This document shows, one piece after another, positions 44,052-53,970 of a stretch of 64,000 bases of DNA (position 1 is its first letter; every line of letters begins with the position of its first letter). This stretch comes from Clostridia bacterium (GTDB taxonomy: Bacteria > Bacillota > Clostridia > Oscillospirales > CAG-272), in the NCBI GenBank assembly GCA_017472285.1, contig JAFUQQ010000050.1:1-64000 (forward strand). Direction: 5' to 3'. The position numbers and the translations under genes are program-made. The notes under the pieces are model-generated. The model saw nothing but the letters and a program-made list of their open reading frames with translations, made no database searches and was not told where the DNA came from.

Positions 44052-44079
44052 AGTGGTTTTCCTTTATTTTTAAATTCAA

Positions 44080-44410
44080 CTTTTTCTTTGTCTGAAAGAA
44101 TCAACCAAACTTGCAGTTTGAGTGCTTATGAGGTTTTCCACTTTTCTTTGTTTGAAAGAAAAGTGGAGCAAAAGAAGCAAAAGAACTTGCAGTTCGATCG
44201 CTTGTGCTGAGTTGTTATGACTACACCATGCTTCATATCAGGCTACTTTCCGCCTGATAGGCGCATGGCGGTAAATGCTGTAAAAGCCGAAAGAACGCGC
44301 ACTTTATTTTGGCGAAGATTTATTTTCTTTCCCTTCCCGCGATGAATACTACCATATGCAGACTTGAAAGTCTGAACCGTAACATCTGCACCATCAGTCA
44401 AGCGGATCGC
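44080..44410. repeat. Repeat-rich non-coding gap between yhiN and ABC-F genes
   Basis: Contains two R3-like blocks (TTTTTCTTTGTCTGAAAG, CCACTTTTCTTTGTTTGAAA) and small hairpins: ATCAGGC/GCCTGAT (about 44239-44260), CAGACTT/AGTCTG (about 44357-44372) and CAAGCG/CGCTTG (about 44398-44412). I see no gene here. Confidence 0.5.
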
Positions 44411-44430
44411 TTGTGTATCTTTTGGTAATT

Positions 44431-46362
<1,932 letters not shown>

Positions 46363-46468
46363 AATTTTGTATCCCTGTAATTTTTATTTTGGTAATGATT
46401 CTGTTTTGTTTCCGCCGTCGATATATACGTCAACATCGCGCAAAATTGCGATACGGCGGCAATTGTCT

Positions 46469-46483
46469 GCGGGCACTGCCCGC
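46469..46483. repeat. GCGGGC hairpin (R2-like core)
   Basis: GCGGGC-ACT-GCCCGC, the same stem as the start of the R2 copies at 19350 and 63628. Otherwise the ABC-F/deoB gap (46363-46631) holds only the deoB promoter. Confidence 0.45.
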
Positions 46484-46557
46484 TACTATTATACATCGAA
46501 AATGGGTATATTGTCAATTTTAATCTTGAAAGTTCCCTGAAAAAGATAAAAATTCGG

Positions 46558-46586
46558 TTGCAAAATATACAATATAATGATATAAT
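46558..46586 (+). promoter_or_regulatory. deoB promoter
   Basis: TTGCAA (46558-46563), 17 bp, TATAAT (46581-46586), with TGA before the -10. Confidence 0.8.
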
Positions 46587-46631
46587 ACAAATAAATTCGA
46601 TTATTATGAGTGAGAAAAAAGGAAAAATGAT

Positions 46632-47795
46632 ATGAAAACCAAACGTATATTTTTAATGGTCATGGATAGCTTCGGCATCGGCGGCGCAAAGGATGCCGCA
46701 AGGTTCGGAGATGAGGGCAGCGATACCCTCCGTTCTCTGATACAGACGGAAGATTTTTCCATACCGAATCTGACCCGTCTCGGACTTTTTCATATTGACG
46801 GCGTTGACAAACGTATGGCAGACGGTACGCCGATCGGCGCATACGGACGGCTTGAAGAAATGTCGGAAGGTAAGGACAGCACCATTGGACATTGGGAAAT
46901 TGCAGGAATTTACGCGGATGAACCGCTTCCGACATATCCTGACGGTTTTCCTGCGGAAATCGTCAATGAAATCGAAAAAAGAACCGGAAGAAAGGTACTT
47001 TGCAATAAGCCTTATTCGGGTACGGAAGTCATTAAAAAATACGGTGAAGAACATTTGAAAACAGGCGGACTGATCGTTTATACTTCCGTTGACAGCGTGA
47101 TGCAGATCGCGGCACATATGGACGTGATGTCAATGGAAGAACTTTACCGTTGCTGTAAGATTGCACGTGAAGTGCTTTCGGGCGAACATTGCGTAGGCAG
47201 AGTCATTGCACGTCCTTTTAACGGAGAATATCCTTACAAACGTATCGCGGGCAGACATGATTATTCCGCAACACCGCCCAAAACAACGATTCTCGATCTT
47301 TTGCAGAAAAACGGTCTTGCAACGATTGCGGTTGGTAAGATCAATGATATTTTTGCAGGTGTCGGTGTTTCCGAAGCACATGGCACAAGCAGTAATGAAG
47401 AAGGCATGGAAACCGCAAGCCATCTTCTCAACAAAGATTTCACTGGGCTTTGTTTTGTGAATTTCGTTGATTTTGACACGGTCTACGGTCATCGCCGCAA
47501 TGCCATTGGTTATGCGGAAGCGGTTATGGCACTTGATCGTTGGCTCGGCAGTTTTATCGAAAATATGAATGACGATGATATCCTGATGATCACGGCAGAT
47601 CACGGTTGCGATCCTTCTTATCTCGGTACGGATCACACAAGAGAAAACGTGCCGCTTCTGATGTACGGCAAGGCTGTCAAGCCTCTGAATCTCGGTACAC
47701 GCGGTTCTTTCTCCGATATCGCGGCAACCATTGCGGATATTTTTGAGATTCCTTATGATTTAAACGGCAAAAGCTTTAGAAATGAGGTCCTGTGA
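46632..47795 (+). CDS. deoB: Phosphopentomutase
   Basis: A 387-aa alkaline-phosphatase-superfamily enzyme that interconverts (deoxy)ribose 1- and 5-phosphate in nucleoside salvage. N-terminal MDSFGIGGAKDAARFGDEGSDTL with the metal Asp, GKDSTIGHWEIAG with the phosphorylated Thr, and C-terminal ITADHGCDPSYLGTDHTRENVPLL with the remaining metal ligands. It overlaps cdd by one base (TGATG), and with cdd forms a salvage operon. Confidence 0.97.
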   Translation: MKTKRIFLMVMDSFGIGGAKDAARFGDEGSDTLRSLIQTEDFSIPNLTRLGLFHIDGVDKRMADGTPIGAYGRLEEMSEGKDSTIGHWEIAGIYADEPLPTYPDGFPAEIVNEIEKRTGRKVLCNKPYSGTEVIKKYGEEHLKTGGLIVYTSVDSVMQIAAHMDVMSMEELYRCCKIAREVLSGEHCVGRVIARPFNGEYPYKRIAGRHDYSATPPKTTILDLLQKNGLATIAVGKINDIFAGVGVSEAHGTSSNEEGMETASHLLNKDFTGLCFVNFVDFDTVYGHRRNAIGYAEAVMALDRWLGSFIENMNDDDILMITADHGCDPSYLGTDHTRENVPLLMYGKAVKPLNLGTRGSFSDIAATIADIFEIPYDLNGKSFRNEVL

Positions 47796-48187
47796 TGGCT
47801 GATTTCGATAGAAAAACACTTCTCCGCGCGGCAATGAAAGCAAGGGAATTTTCTTATTCTCCCTATTCCCAATTTAAAGTCGGTGCGGCATTGCTTTCTG
47901 CGGATGGCACGATCTATACAGGTTGTAATATTGAAAATTCCGCTTATTCTCCCTCGCTTTGCGCGGAGCGTTGTGCCGTGGCAAAAGCAGTTTCCGAAGG
48001 TGCGCGTGAATTTATTGCCATTGCTGTTGTCGGTCCCGAAGACAGCGAAACCACACCTTGCGGTGTTTGCCGTCAGGTTCTTTATGAATTTTGTGATGAA
48101 TCCCTTATCATCCTTTGCGGTGGCACGGATACGCATTATACCGAAATGACTCTCGGTGATCTCCTCCCGAAAGGATTCCGCCTTTAA
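47795..48187 (+). CDS. cdd: Cytidine deaminase
   Basis: A 130-aa homotetramer-type deaminase converting cytidine/deoxycytidine to uridine forms. Zinc-site motifs CAERCAVAKA (with the proton-shuttling Glu) and PCGVCRQVL; NIENSAYSPS binds the ribose. The ATG at 47795 overlaps the deoB TGA; GAGG is 7-9 nt upstream. Confidence 0.96.
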   Translation: MADFDRKTLLRAAMKAREFSYSPYSQFKVGAALLSADGTIYTGCNIENSAYSPSLCAERCAVAKAVSEGAREFIAIAVVGPEDSETTPCGVCRQVLYEFCDESLIILCGGTDTHYTEMTLGDLLPKGFRL

Positions 48188-48232
48188 AAACCTTCTCCTG
48201 CGAGATAAGGGTTATTTTGAAAGGATTTTTGT

Positions 48233-48556
48233 ATGCTCGGCAAAACAGTTACGGTGATTGTGGACAGACCGCTCGGAAGCGTGCATCCTCATCATAAAAA
48301 TATCGTTTATCCTATCAATTACGGTTATATCTCCGATATCATCGCTCCCGACGGAGAAGAACAGGATGCTTATATTTTAGGCGTGGACACCCCCTTAAAA
48401 TCCTTTACGGGTAAGGTAATCGCGATCATCCATCGGAAAAATGATGTCGAAAATAAATGGGTCGTTGCACACGAAAATGCAAACTTTACAGAAAAAGAAA
48501 TCCTTGAAGCCGTATATTTTCAAGAACATTTTTTTGATATTGATATTGATATCTAA
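48233..48556 (+). CDS. Small inorganic pyrophosphatase-like protein
   Basis: A 107-aa protein of the type I PPase fold, short form common in Firmicutes: YPINYGYISDIIAPDGEEQDAYILGVD (the NYG and GEEQDAYILG blocks match the active-site region) and DVENKWVVAHE. It is much shorter than family I enzymes (about 175 aa), so activity is unproven. It is probably the third gene of the deoB-cdd unit (45-bp gap). The stop codon TAA (48554-48556) is inside the CTAAAG start of R1 copy B, and the last residues are a DIDIDI run encoded by GATATT repeats. Confidence 0.8.
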   Translation: MLGKTVTVIVDRPLGSVHPHHKNIVYPINYGYISDIIAPDGEEQDAYILGVDTPLKSFTGKVIAIIHRKNDVENKWVVAHENANFTEKEILEAVYFQEHFFDIDIDI

Positions 48557-48691
48557 AGCCTTCACCTTTGGGGAAGGTGGCAGCGAAGCTGACGGATGAG
48601 GTTTTATCGCCTATATTGCATTTTTTGCTTCCATTTCGTTCAAGAGCCTCACCCGTCAAGGCAAATTTGCCTTGACACCCTCCCCAAAGGT
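48553..48691 (+). repeat. 139-bp R1 repeat, copy B
   Basis: Identical to the reverse complement of 142-280 over all 139 bp. It begins on the last bases of the pyrophosphatase-like gene and supplies its stop codon. It folds into several hairpins and may act as the 3' end of the deoB-cdd transcript. Confidence 0.88.
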
Positions 48692-48736
48692 GAGGGCTTT
48701 TTAAAATCATTTTCCTTGCATAAAAATTGTTTTTTT

Positions 48737-48810
48737 ATGCAAAATGCCGAAGCCAAAATTTTATTTGGACTTTATCGACAAACTGAAGGAACGGCATTTG
48801 CCGTTCCTTC
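48737..48810 (-). terminator. Hairpin with CAGTTTGTCGATAAA tail
   Basis: GAAGGAACGGCA (48785-48796) pairs with 48799-48810. On the minus strand the stem directly follows the lyase-like gene's stop (48817) and is followed by AGTTTGTCGATAAAG, then TTTGGCTTCGGCATTTTG; both parts recur at 58090-58165. Confidence 0.55.
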
Positions 48811-48816
48811 TTAATT

Positions 48817-50523
48817 TTAAAACGGATTATTTTTCGTAAAATAATCAAACGGGCGGTCTTTTTCGCAAACGAAAGAAACCGTTCTGTCAACGGGTGCGAA
48901 ATCCGTTAGATAAAGGAGATATTTATTTTGCGGAGAAGGTAAACTTCCTCGCATATTTTTATGATAAAAATGTTTGGCAAAAACATCACAAACGGTAAGA
49001 GAATCACCTTCAAAATTGCTAAAAGCCACGTCCCCATCGGTCGCGCAAAGAAATTCTCCCGCGTTACCGATCGTCATTGCTGTTCCCGCACGGACATGAA
49101 CTCCGGGCGTTACGGCAATTTCCAATTTGAACGGTACTTTTTCCGTATCATGTGTCTGCATATGCAATTTCAGACCGTTTTCCGTAAAAATAAAATCCAC
49201 GGTATACCCGTAATCGCAACGACTGATACTTTGACGGCTCTTATAATCCATCGTCCAATAATTTTCAGAACCTGCGGGAGGATTATCAAAGGGGAGTTTA
49301 TAATCTGCCCACGTATGGAACGTCATACGATAAGATTTTTCGCCGATCTGTTCGATCTCATCGGGTAAAAATTGTGCTTTCGCAAAAAAAGAAGAACAAA
49401 TACGCGCGCTGATACTGATCGAACCGACGGTGATATGCAAAAAATCGGGATTACGGGCGAGAATAGAATAAACGATTCCCTTTTCTTTGGCACGGACAAT
49501 ACCCGATTTGGGTAAAAACATATGAAATTCTTCTTCGATCGGAAGAAGTACCGAAAAATCCACGCAAAGATCTTTCAATTCGGGATAACGCATATAGATA
49601 CGAAACGGAGAATAGATCGGTTCATTGCCGATGCGTTTATCCATTGCGGATTTCAATATCTGTAAAAATTCAGCATCATGCGTATTGGCATAAGCTGTCA
49701 GACAGATATCAGTATAACGGTCAAAATCAAAAAGTGTATCGCTTCCGACTTCCCCTTTGTCTTTTCTGCGGGAATTCTGCGTAAAGATCAGACTTCCTTT
49801 TTCAATAAAACGGTAAACCAGACGGAGATTGCGTTTGACAAGTGCGAAAAGTTCAGGCATATCGGCTTCAATGGCAATATCACAAAGTGCACGGTCGGAA
49901 ACCGCACTGTACATCCCCGCCGAGCGTTCGGAAAATTCCCCGTTTTCATCGATATCGATCTTTTCCGCAAGATATTTCCGGGCAAGGCTCAAAAAGCGCT
50001 CATCTTTTTCACGCAAGGTATTATACATCCAATAAAGTGCTGCCGTATGAACCCAACGGTGATTCGGCGTATGGAAACCGCTTGCCAACAGACCGCCCGA
50101 GATACGTTCCATCAGATGATAGATCATTTCGGTAAGTTTCGCTTCTTCCTCTGTTTTTTGCGGGATAGCATTCATCATACGGTAGGCATTGCAGATACCG
50201 GGAATACCGAAATATTCGGGCTGGCGGTAATTGGAAACGAGCAGATCATTCGTACCGTCCTCATGAATCCCTTCTTCTCCGCTGATACAGATCAGACGGA
50301 TATATTCCAGAACCTCGGATTTCTGATAATAGATACTGTCCGGGCAAAGATAAAGCAATACCGCACGTTCCACAAGTCCGAAAACACATCCCGGCTCGGG
50401 AAGTCCCGTTTCATAAAGAAATCTTGCATAATACGGATCGTTCGGATCACGGATCAGATTTCTCATCTCACTGCGCAAAGACGTTTCATAGATATGTAAG
50501 GAATCATAATAAAAACGCTTCAT
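48817..50523 (-). CDS. Heparinase/polysaccharide-lyase-like protein
   Basis: A 568-aa cytoplasmic protein: a helical half (about 1-290) that looks like an alpha/alpha toroid (HRWVHTAALYWMYNTL, NGEFSERSAGMYSAVSDRAL), then a beta-rich half (about 310-568). This layout is shared by heparinase II/III-type and other polysaccharide lyases. Candidate catalytic residues are the Asn-His of PNHRWVH and the Tyr of SAGMYSAVSD. No signal peptide, so an intracellular oligosaccharide is likelier than a polymer. The frame runs on to 50637, but GGAGG stands 5 nt before the ATG at 50523. Confidence 0.6.
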   Translation of the reverse strand: MKRFYYDSLHIYETSLRSEMRNLIRDPNDPYYARFLYETGLPEPGCVFGLVERAVLLYLCPDSIYYQKSEVLEYIRLICISGEEGIHEDGTNDLLVSNYRQPEYFGIPGICNAYRMMNAIPQKTEEEAKLTEMIYHLMERISGGLLASGFHTPNHRWVHTAALYWMYNTLREKDERFLSLARKYLAEKIDIDENGEFSERSAGMYSAVSDRALCDIAIEADMPELFALVKRNLRLVYRFIEKGSLIFTQNSRRKDKGEVGSDTLFDFDRYTDICLTAYANTHDAEFLQILKSAMDKRIGNEPIYSPFRIYMRYPELKDLCVDFSVLLPIEEEFHMFLPKSGIVRAKEKGIVYSILARNPDFLHITVGSISISARICSSFFAKAQFLPDEIEQIGEKSYRMTFHTWADYKLPFDNPPAGSENYWTMDYKSRQSISRCDYGYTVDFIFTENGLKLHMQTHDTEKVPFKLEIAVTPGVHVRAGTAMTIGNAGEFLCATDGDVAFSNFEGDSLTVCDVFAKHFYHKNMRGSLPSPQNKYLLYLTDFAPVDRTVSFVCEKDRPFDYFTKNNPF

Positions 50524-50655
50524 AAAAACCTCCGTTTTTGAATTTTTATGCCCATTATAACAAAAAATCGCAGAGAAAACAAGCCCTCTGCGAAATTTAT
50601 TGTGGGGGAGGCATTTCGCCTCCCGTCTTTCGTTCAAAACAAACCTTTGCGGGAG

Positions 50656-50910
50656 GGGAAACCCAATGTCAAAAACTTAAGGAATGGTTTTCTCCTAGAG
50701 GCTCGCCCTCCGGGAGAGCTCCGCGTAGCGGTGAGAGGGTTTTAGCGGCTCAATATTGAATTTTTTTCGTAATTTGGTCAGAAAATTTGCCATCTCCGTC
50801 ACGCACGCGTGCCACCTCTCCCAAAGTGAGAGGCTTTGTTTATGAATTTGCACGCTTAAAATCATAATAATATTCCAATAAATGTCATAAGTTTTTGACA
50901 TTGGGGAAAC
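50656..50910. mobile_element. MITE-like element with TIRs and 8-bp target duplication, nested in R4
   Basis: The element is 50664-50902 (239 bp). Ends CAATGTCAAAAACTTA and its exact complement TAAGTTTTTGACATTG. GGGAAACC occurs directly outside both ends (50656-50663, 50903-50910). The ends share CAATGTCA with the 16791-16959 element. Inside lies an R1 copy (50696-50838). No coding capacity. Confidence 0.82.
50696..50838 (-). repeat. R1 repeat, copy E (inside the MITE-like element)
   Basis: On the minus strand it starts CAAAGCCTCTCACTTTGGGA and GGTGGCACGCGTGCGTGACG-type stem, and ends CGGAGGGCGAGCC. Same plan as copies A-D. Confidence 0.65.
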
Positions 50911-50947
50911 CCCTCCCCTACGGTTCGGATAATAAAATCCTCTCTTT

Positions 50948-51700
50948 TTATCCGAGCAGAACATCCGTTGCGAGCATCAGACAAAAACCGACGAGAAGTG
51001 CATAAGTCGCCCCCCGTTCGCTTCCGTGTGCGTGCGTTTCGGGAATCATTTCATCACTGATAACGTAAAGCATCGTACCGCCCGCGAAAGCCAAAGCAAA
51101 AGGCAGAATTGCCGATGCCAGACTGACCGCAAAATAACCGATCAGCGTCCCCGCAACTTCCACAAGACCTGTAATCATGGCACAAATAAAGGTTTTTCCG
51201 GGTTTGACCCCCGCCGCAAGCATCGGACCGATAATGACCATGCCTTCTGGGATATTCTGAAGCGCGATACCGCCCGCAATGATCAGTGCCTGTGACGTAT
51301 CTCCCGCACCGAAACCGACTCCCGCCGCAATCCCTTCGGGCAGATTATGTATCGCAATTGCCGTCACAAAAAGTAAAACTTTGCTGAGATTGCCGTTATG
51401 ATGTTCTTCCTGTTCCGCGCCGATCATTTTATGCAGATGCGGAACGAGTTTATCGACCAGATTCAAACATAAAGCACCCGCAAAAATACCGAGAATCGTA
51501 ATCACAAGTCCGAATTTTCCACCGTAATCAAGTGACGGCAGAATGAGTCCCAATACTGCGGCCGCAAGCATGACCCCCGCCGCAAACGAAAGGACAATAT
51601 CCGAAAATTTATGTGAAATTTTTTTGAAAAGAAAACCGATGACAGCGCCGATAACCGTTGCGCCGCCGACACCAAGAGCTGTAAGCAATACAAGTTCCAT
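50948..51700 (-). CDS. ZIP-family divalent metal transporter
   Basis: A 250-aa protein with eight membrane segments. The metal-binding helices carry HNLPEGIAAGVGFG (TM4) and NIPEGMVIIGPML (TM5), the ZIP binuclear site; the loop EQEEHHNGN before TM4 is His-rich. It likely imports Zn, Fe or Mn. It lies 12 bp after the CoA-disulfide reductase-like gene, so metal supply may go with the oxygen-defence proteins upstream. Confidence 0.92.
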   Translation of the reverse strand: MELVLLTALGVGGATVIGAVIGFLFKKISHKFSDIVLSFAAGVMLAAAVLGLILPSLDYGGKFGLVITILGIFAGALCLNLVDKLVPHLHKMIGAEQEEHHNGNLSKVLLFVTAIAIHNLPEGIAAGVGFGAGDTSQALIIAGGIALQNIPEGMVIIGPMLAAGVKPGKTFICAMITGLVEVAGTLIGYFAVSLASAILPFALAFAGGTMLYVISDEMIPETHAHGSERGATYALLVGFCLMLATDVLLG

Positions 51701-51712
51701 AAAATCAACTCC

Positions 51713-53392
51713 TTATTTTTCCATACCGCAAGGAAATGCCTTCTCAGAAGCCGCCTTGTCGGAGGTGATACTCTGATAAAAACGGTATCCGCCTGAAAAA
51801 TTATATGCATCAAAACCGTTTTGTGTTAAAATTCGAGTTGCAATATAACTGCGAAGTCCACTCTGACACATGACGTAAACAGGCTTCTGCGGATCAAGTT
51901 CATGCAACCGTTCGCGCAGATTGTCCACAGGAATGTGGATAAATCCTTCCGCATGACCGCGTGTATATTCTCCCACCGTGCGCGTATCGAGAAGCGTCAC
52001 GTCGTTTCGCTTACGGAGCATTTCGATATCTTCATAATGAAATTGTTTCATGATGCCGTTTTCAATATTGTCAATGATAAAACCTGCCATATTGACAGGA
52101 TCTTTTGCAGAAGAATAAGGCGGTGCATAAGCAAGATCAAGATCCTGCAATGCATCGGCAGAAAGTCCCGCAAAAATCGCCGTTGCCAATACGTCGATGC
52201 GTTTATCCACGCCATCAGAACCAACGATCTGCGCGCCGAGCAAACGAAGCGTTTTCTTCTCATAAAAAATTTTCATCGTCATCACTTTGGCATCGGGATA
52301 ATATCCCGCGTGTGACGACGGCGAAAGCACGATCTTTTCATAATCAAGCCCTGCCGCTCTTGCGGCTTTTTCGTTCAGACCCGTTGTGGCGACGGTCATA
52401 TCAAAAATTTTGATGACGGATGAACCAAGTGATCCTCTGTAATGATTTTCAAGACCGCAGATATTATCCGCCGCAATCCGTCCCTGTTTGTTTGCGGGAC
52501 CCGCAAGTGTGATGACTGCTTTGTTTTTCGTGATAAAATGCCTGATTTCGACAGCATCGCCAACGGCATAAATATCGGAAACAGAGGTTTCCATTTTATC
52601 ATTGACAGCGATCGCGCCTTTGCTACCAAGCGCAAGTCCCGCTTTTTTCGCAAGCGTATTTTCGGGCGTAACACCGATCGCAAGAATCATCATATCCGTT
52701 TTGATCGGCGACATCCGATCGGTATAAACGGTATTTTTTTGAATATCGGTCACATTCACACCGAAAACGACCTGCACACCGTTCGCGCGGCATTTCGCAT
52801 GAAGAAACGATGCCATATCGCTGTCCAGAATATTTAAAAGCTGACGGCTTCTTTGCAAAATCGTAACGTCGACCCCTTGCATCCGCAGATTTTCCGCAAG
52901 TTCAAGTCCGATAAAACCGCCGCCGATAATCACCGCATTTTTCGGTTGACGTTCTTCCATATATTCACGGATGCGGAACGTATCTTCCACCGTGCGAAGC
53001 GTAAAGAAATATTCCTCTTTCCCCTCCGCATAATCGGGAATCACAGGTCCCGCCCCCGGAGAAAGCAACAGCTTATCGTAACTTTCGCTGAACACCTCTC
53101 CCGTTTGCAAATTTCTGACGGTCACGCTCTTTCTTTCGGGAGAGATATCCGTCACCTCATGGCGCACTCGCGCATCCACGCGGAAACGCCTTCCGAAACT
53201 TTCGGGTGTCTGCAAAGTCAAGTCTTCCTTATCTTCAATCACACCGCCGATATAGTACGGAAGTCCGCAATTCGCATACGAAATATATCCACTCCTCTCA
53301 AAAATAACGATCTCCGCTTTTTCATCAAGTCTTCTGATTCTCGCTGCCGCCGTAGCACCGCCTGCGACACCGCCTATGATGACTATTTTCAT
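51713..53392 (-). CDS. CoA-disulfide reductase-like flavoprotein with rhodanese domain
   Basis: A 559-aa protein. FAD-binding GGVAGGATAAARIRRLDE at 7-24, redox Cys42 in SYANCGLPYYIGG (the single-cysteine active site of CoADR/Npx/Nox enzymes), NAD(P)-binding IIGGGFIGLELAENL (about 152-166), dimer domain, then a rhodanese domain (about 465-559) with the catalytic loop at Cys509 (VMCQSGLR). Such CoADR-rhodanese fusions reduce CoA disulfides, persulfides or polysulfide. AAGGAG is 8 nt before the ATG. The gene follows dfx after 177 bp. Confidence 0.9.
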   Translation of the reverse strand: MKIVIIGGVAGGATAAARIRRLDEKAEIVIFERSGYISYANCGLPYYIGGVIEDKEDLTLQTPESFGRRFRVDARVRHEVTDISPERKSVTVRNLQTGEVFSESYDKLLLSPGAGPVIPDYAEGKEEYFFTLRTVEDTFRIREYMEERQPKNAVIIGGGFIGLELAENLRMQGVDVTILQRSRQLLNILDSDMASFLHAKCRANGVQVVFGVNVTDIQKNTVYTDRMSPIKTDMMILAIGVTPENTLAKKAGLALGSKGAIAVNDKMETSVSDIYAVGDAVEIRHFITKNKAVITLAGPANKQGRIAADNICGLENHYRGSLGSSVIKIFDMTVATTGLNEKAARAAGLDYEKIVLSPSSHAGYYPDAKVMTMKIFYEKKTLRLLGAQIVGSDGVDKRIDVLATAIFAGLSADALQDLDLAYAPPYSSAKDPVNMAGFIIDNIENGIMKQFHYEDIEMLRKRNDVTLLDTRTVGEYTRGHAEGFIHIPVDNLRERLHELDPQKPVYVMCQSGLRSYIATRILTQNGFDAYNFSGGYRFYQSITSDKAASEKAFPCGMEK

Positions 53393-53410
53393 AACATGAT
53401 CTCCTTTCGT

Positions 53411-53475
53411 GTGTAGTTGGGACGCTGCCCTTGAAACTCGCCAAGAGGGATTCCCCCTTGGAACCCGATTATGTG
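53411..53475 (-). repeat. R5 hairpin repeat upstream of the CoADR-like gene
   Basis: On the minus strand CGGGTTCCAAGGGGGAATCC then TCTTGGCGAGTTTCAAGGGC and AGCGTCC, homologous to 58415-58486. CCAAG/CTTGG form the stem. It lies between the start of the CoADR-like gene and a hairpin at 53499-53531. Confidence 0.55.
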
Positions 53476-53498
53476 TGGCTTTTCTTTTATAATGGGGA

Positions 53499-53531
53499 AA
53501 CTCCCCTCATCTGTTATGGGTGAGGGGAGTT
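53499..53531. terminator. Hairpin after the desulfoferrodoxin gene
   Basis: AACTCCCCTCA pairs with TGAGGGGAGTT. T-rich sequence follows on the plus strand only; on the minus strand, where dfx ends at 53570, the U-run is weak, so readthrough into the CoADR-like gene is possible. Confidence 0.5.
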
Positions 53532-53569
53532 GTGTTTTTCACTATGGAAAGTTGCTTTCGGTTGATGGC

Positions 53570-53944
53570 TTAAGCTTTCCAAAGGCTATGGAGATTGCAG
53601 TATGCGTAAACGGCTTCGACTTCATCGCCGGGAGTCAGCGCAAACTGAACGACGGGTTTTTCACCGGGATGCAATGCTTTTCTCTGATTGCCGGCTTTGG
53701 TCTGGAGAGATACCCATTCGATATAATGTTCGGGAATCATCGGGTGTTCCACAGAGCCGACCGTAACGGTTACGATATTATTTTCAACGGTATAAACGGG
53801 GATATGCTTTTCAAGAGAAGCATCTGTCGTACCGGGGATGATCTCTTTCATTTTCTGACCGCAGCACATCAGCGGTACGGGGCTGTCTTTGACGATCGCA
53901 ACGATCTTTTTGCAATGTTCACAAATATAAAATTTCTGTTCCAT
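53570..53944 (-). CDS. dfx: Desulfoferrodoxin (superoxide reductase)
   Basis: A 124-aa two-domain superoxide reductase. The N-terminal desulforedoxin domain has Cys8, Cys11, Cys27 and Cys28; the catalytic domain has Glu45-Lys46 (EKHIP), His47, His67, His73, Cys116 and His119 (CNLHSLW), the four-His one-Cys iron site. It reduces superoxide to peroxide without making oxygen. AAGGAG precedes the ATG, 26 bp after the flavodiiron gene, giving an oxygen-defence pair. Confidence 0.96.
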   Translation of the reverse strand: MEQKFYICEHCKKIVAIVKDSPVPLMCCGQKMKEIIPGTTDASLEKHIPVYTVENNIVTVTVGSVEHPMIPEHYIEWVSLQTKAGNQRKALHPGEKPVVQFALTPGDEVEAVYAYCNLHSLWKA

Positions 53945-53970
53945 GATAAATTCTCCTTGATTATATTTTT

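Larger units (their letters stand above)
50605..50925. repeat. GTGGGGGAGG hairpin repeat (R4), split by a MITE-like insertion
   Basis: GTGGGGGAGGCATTTCGCCT starts the left part; GGGAGGGGAAACC (50651-50663) and, after the insertion, CCTCCCCTAC close it. Joined without 50664-50910 it reads like the element at 58183-58319, which has 25-bp arms GGTAGGGGAGGGGCTTGCTC followed by CTCCC. Confidence 0.7.
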
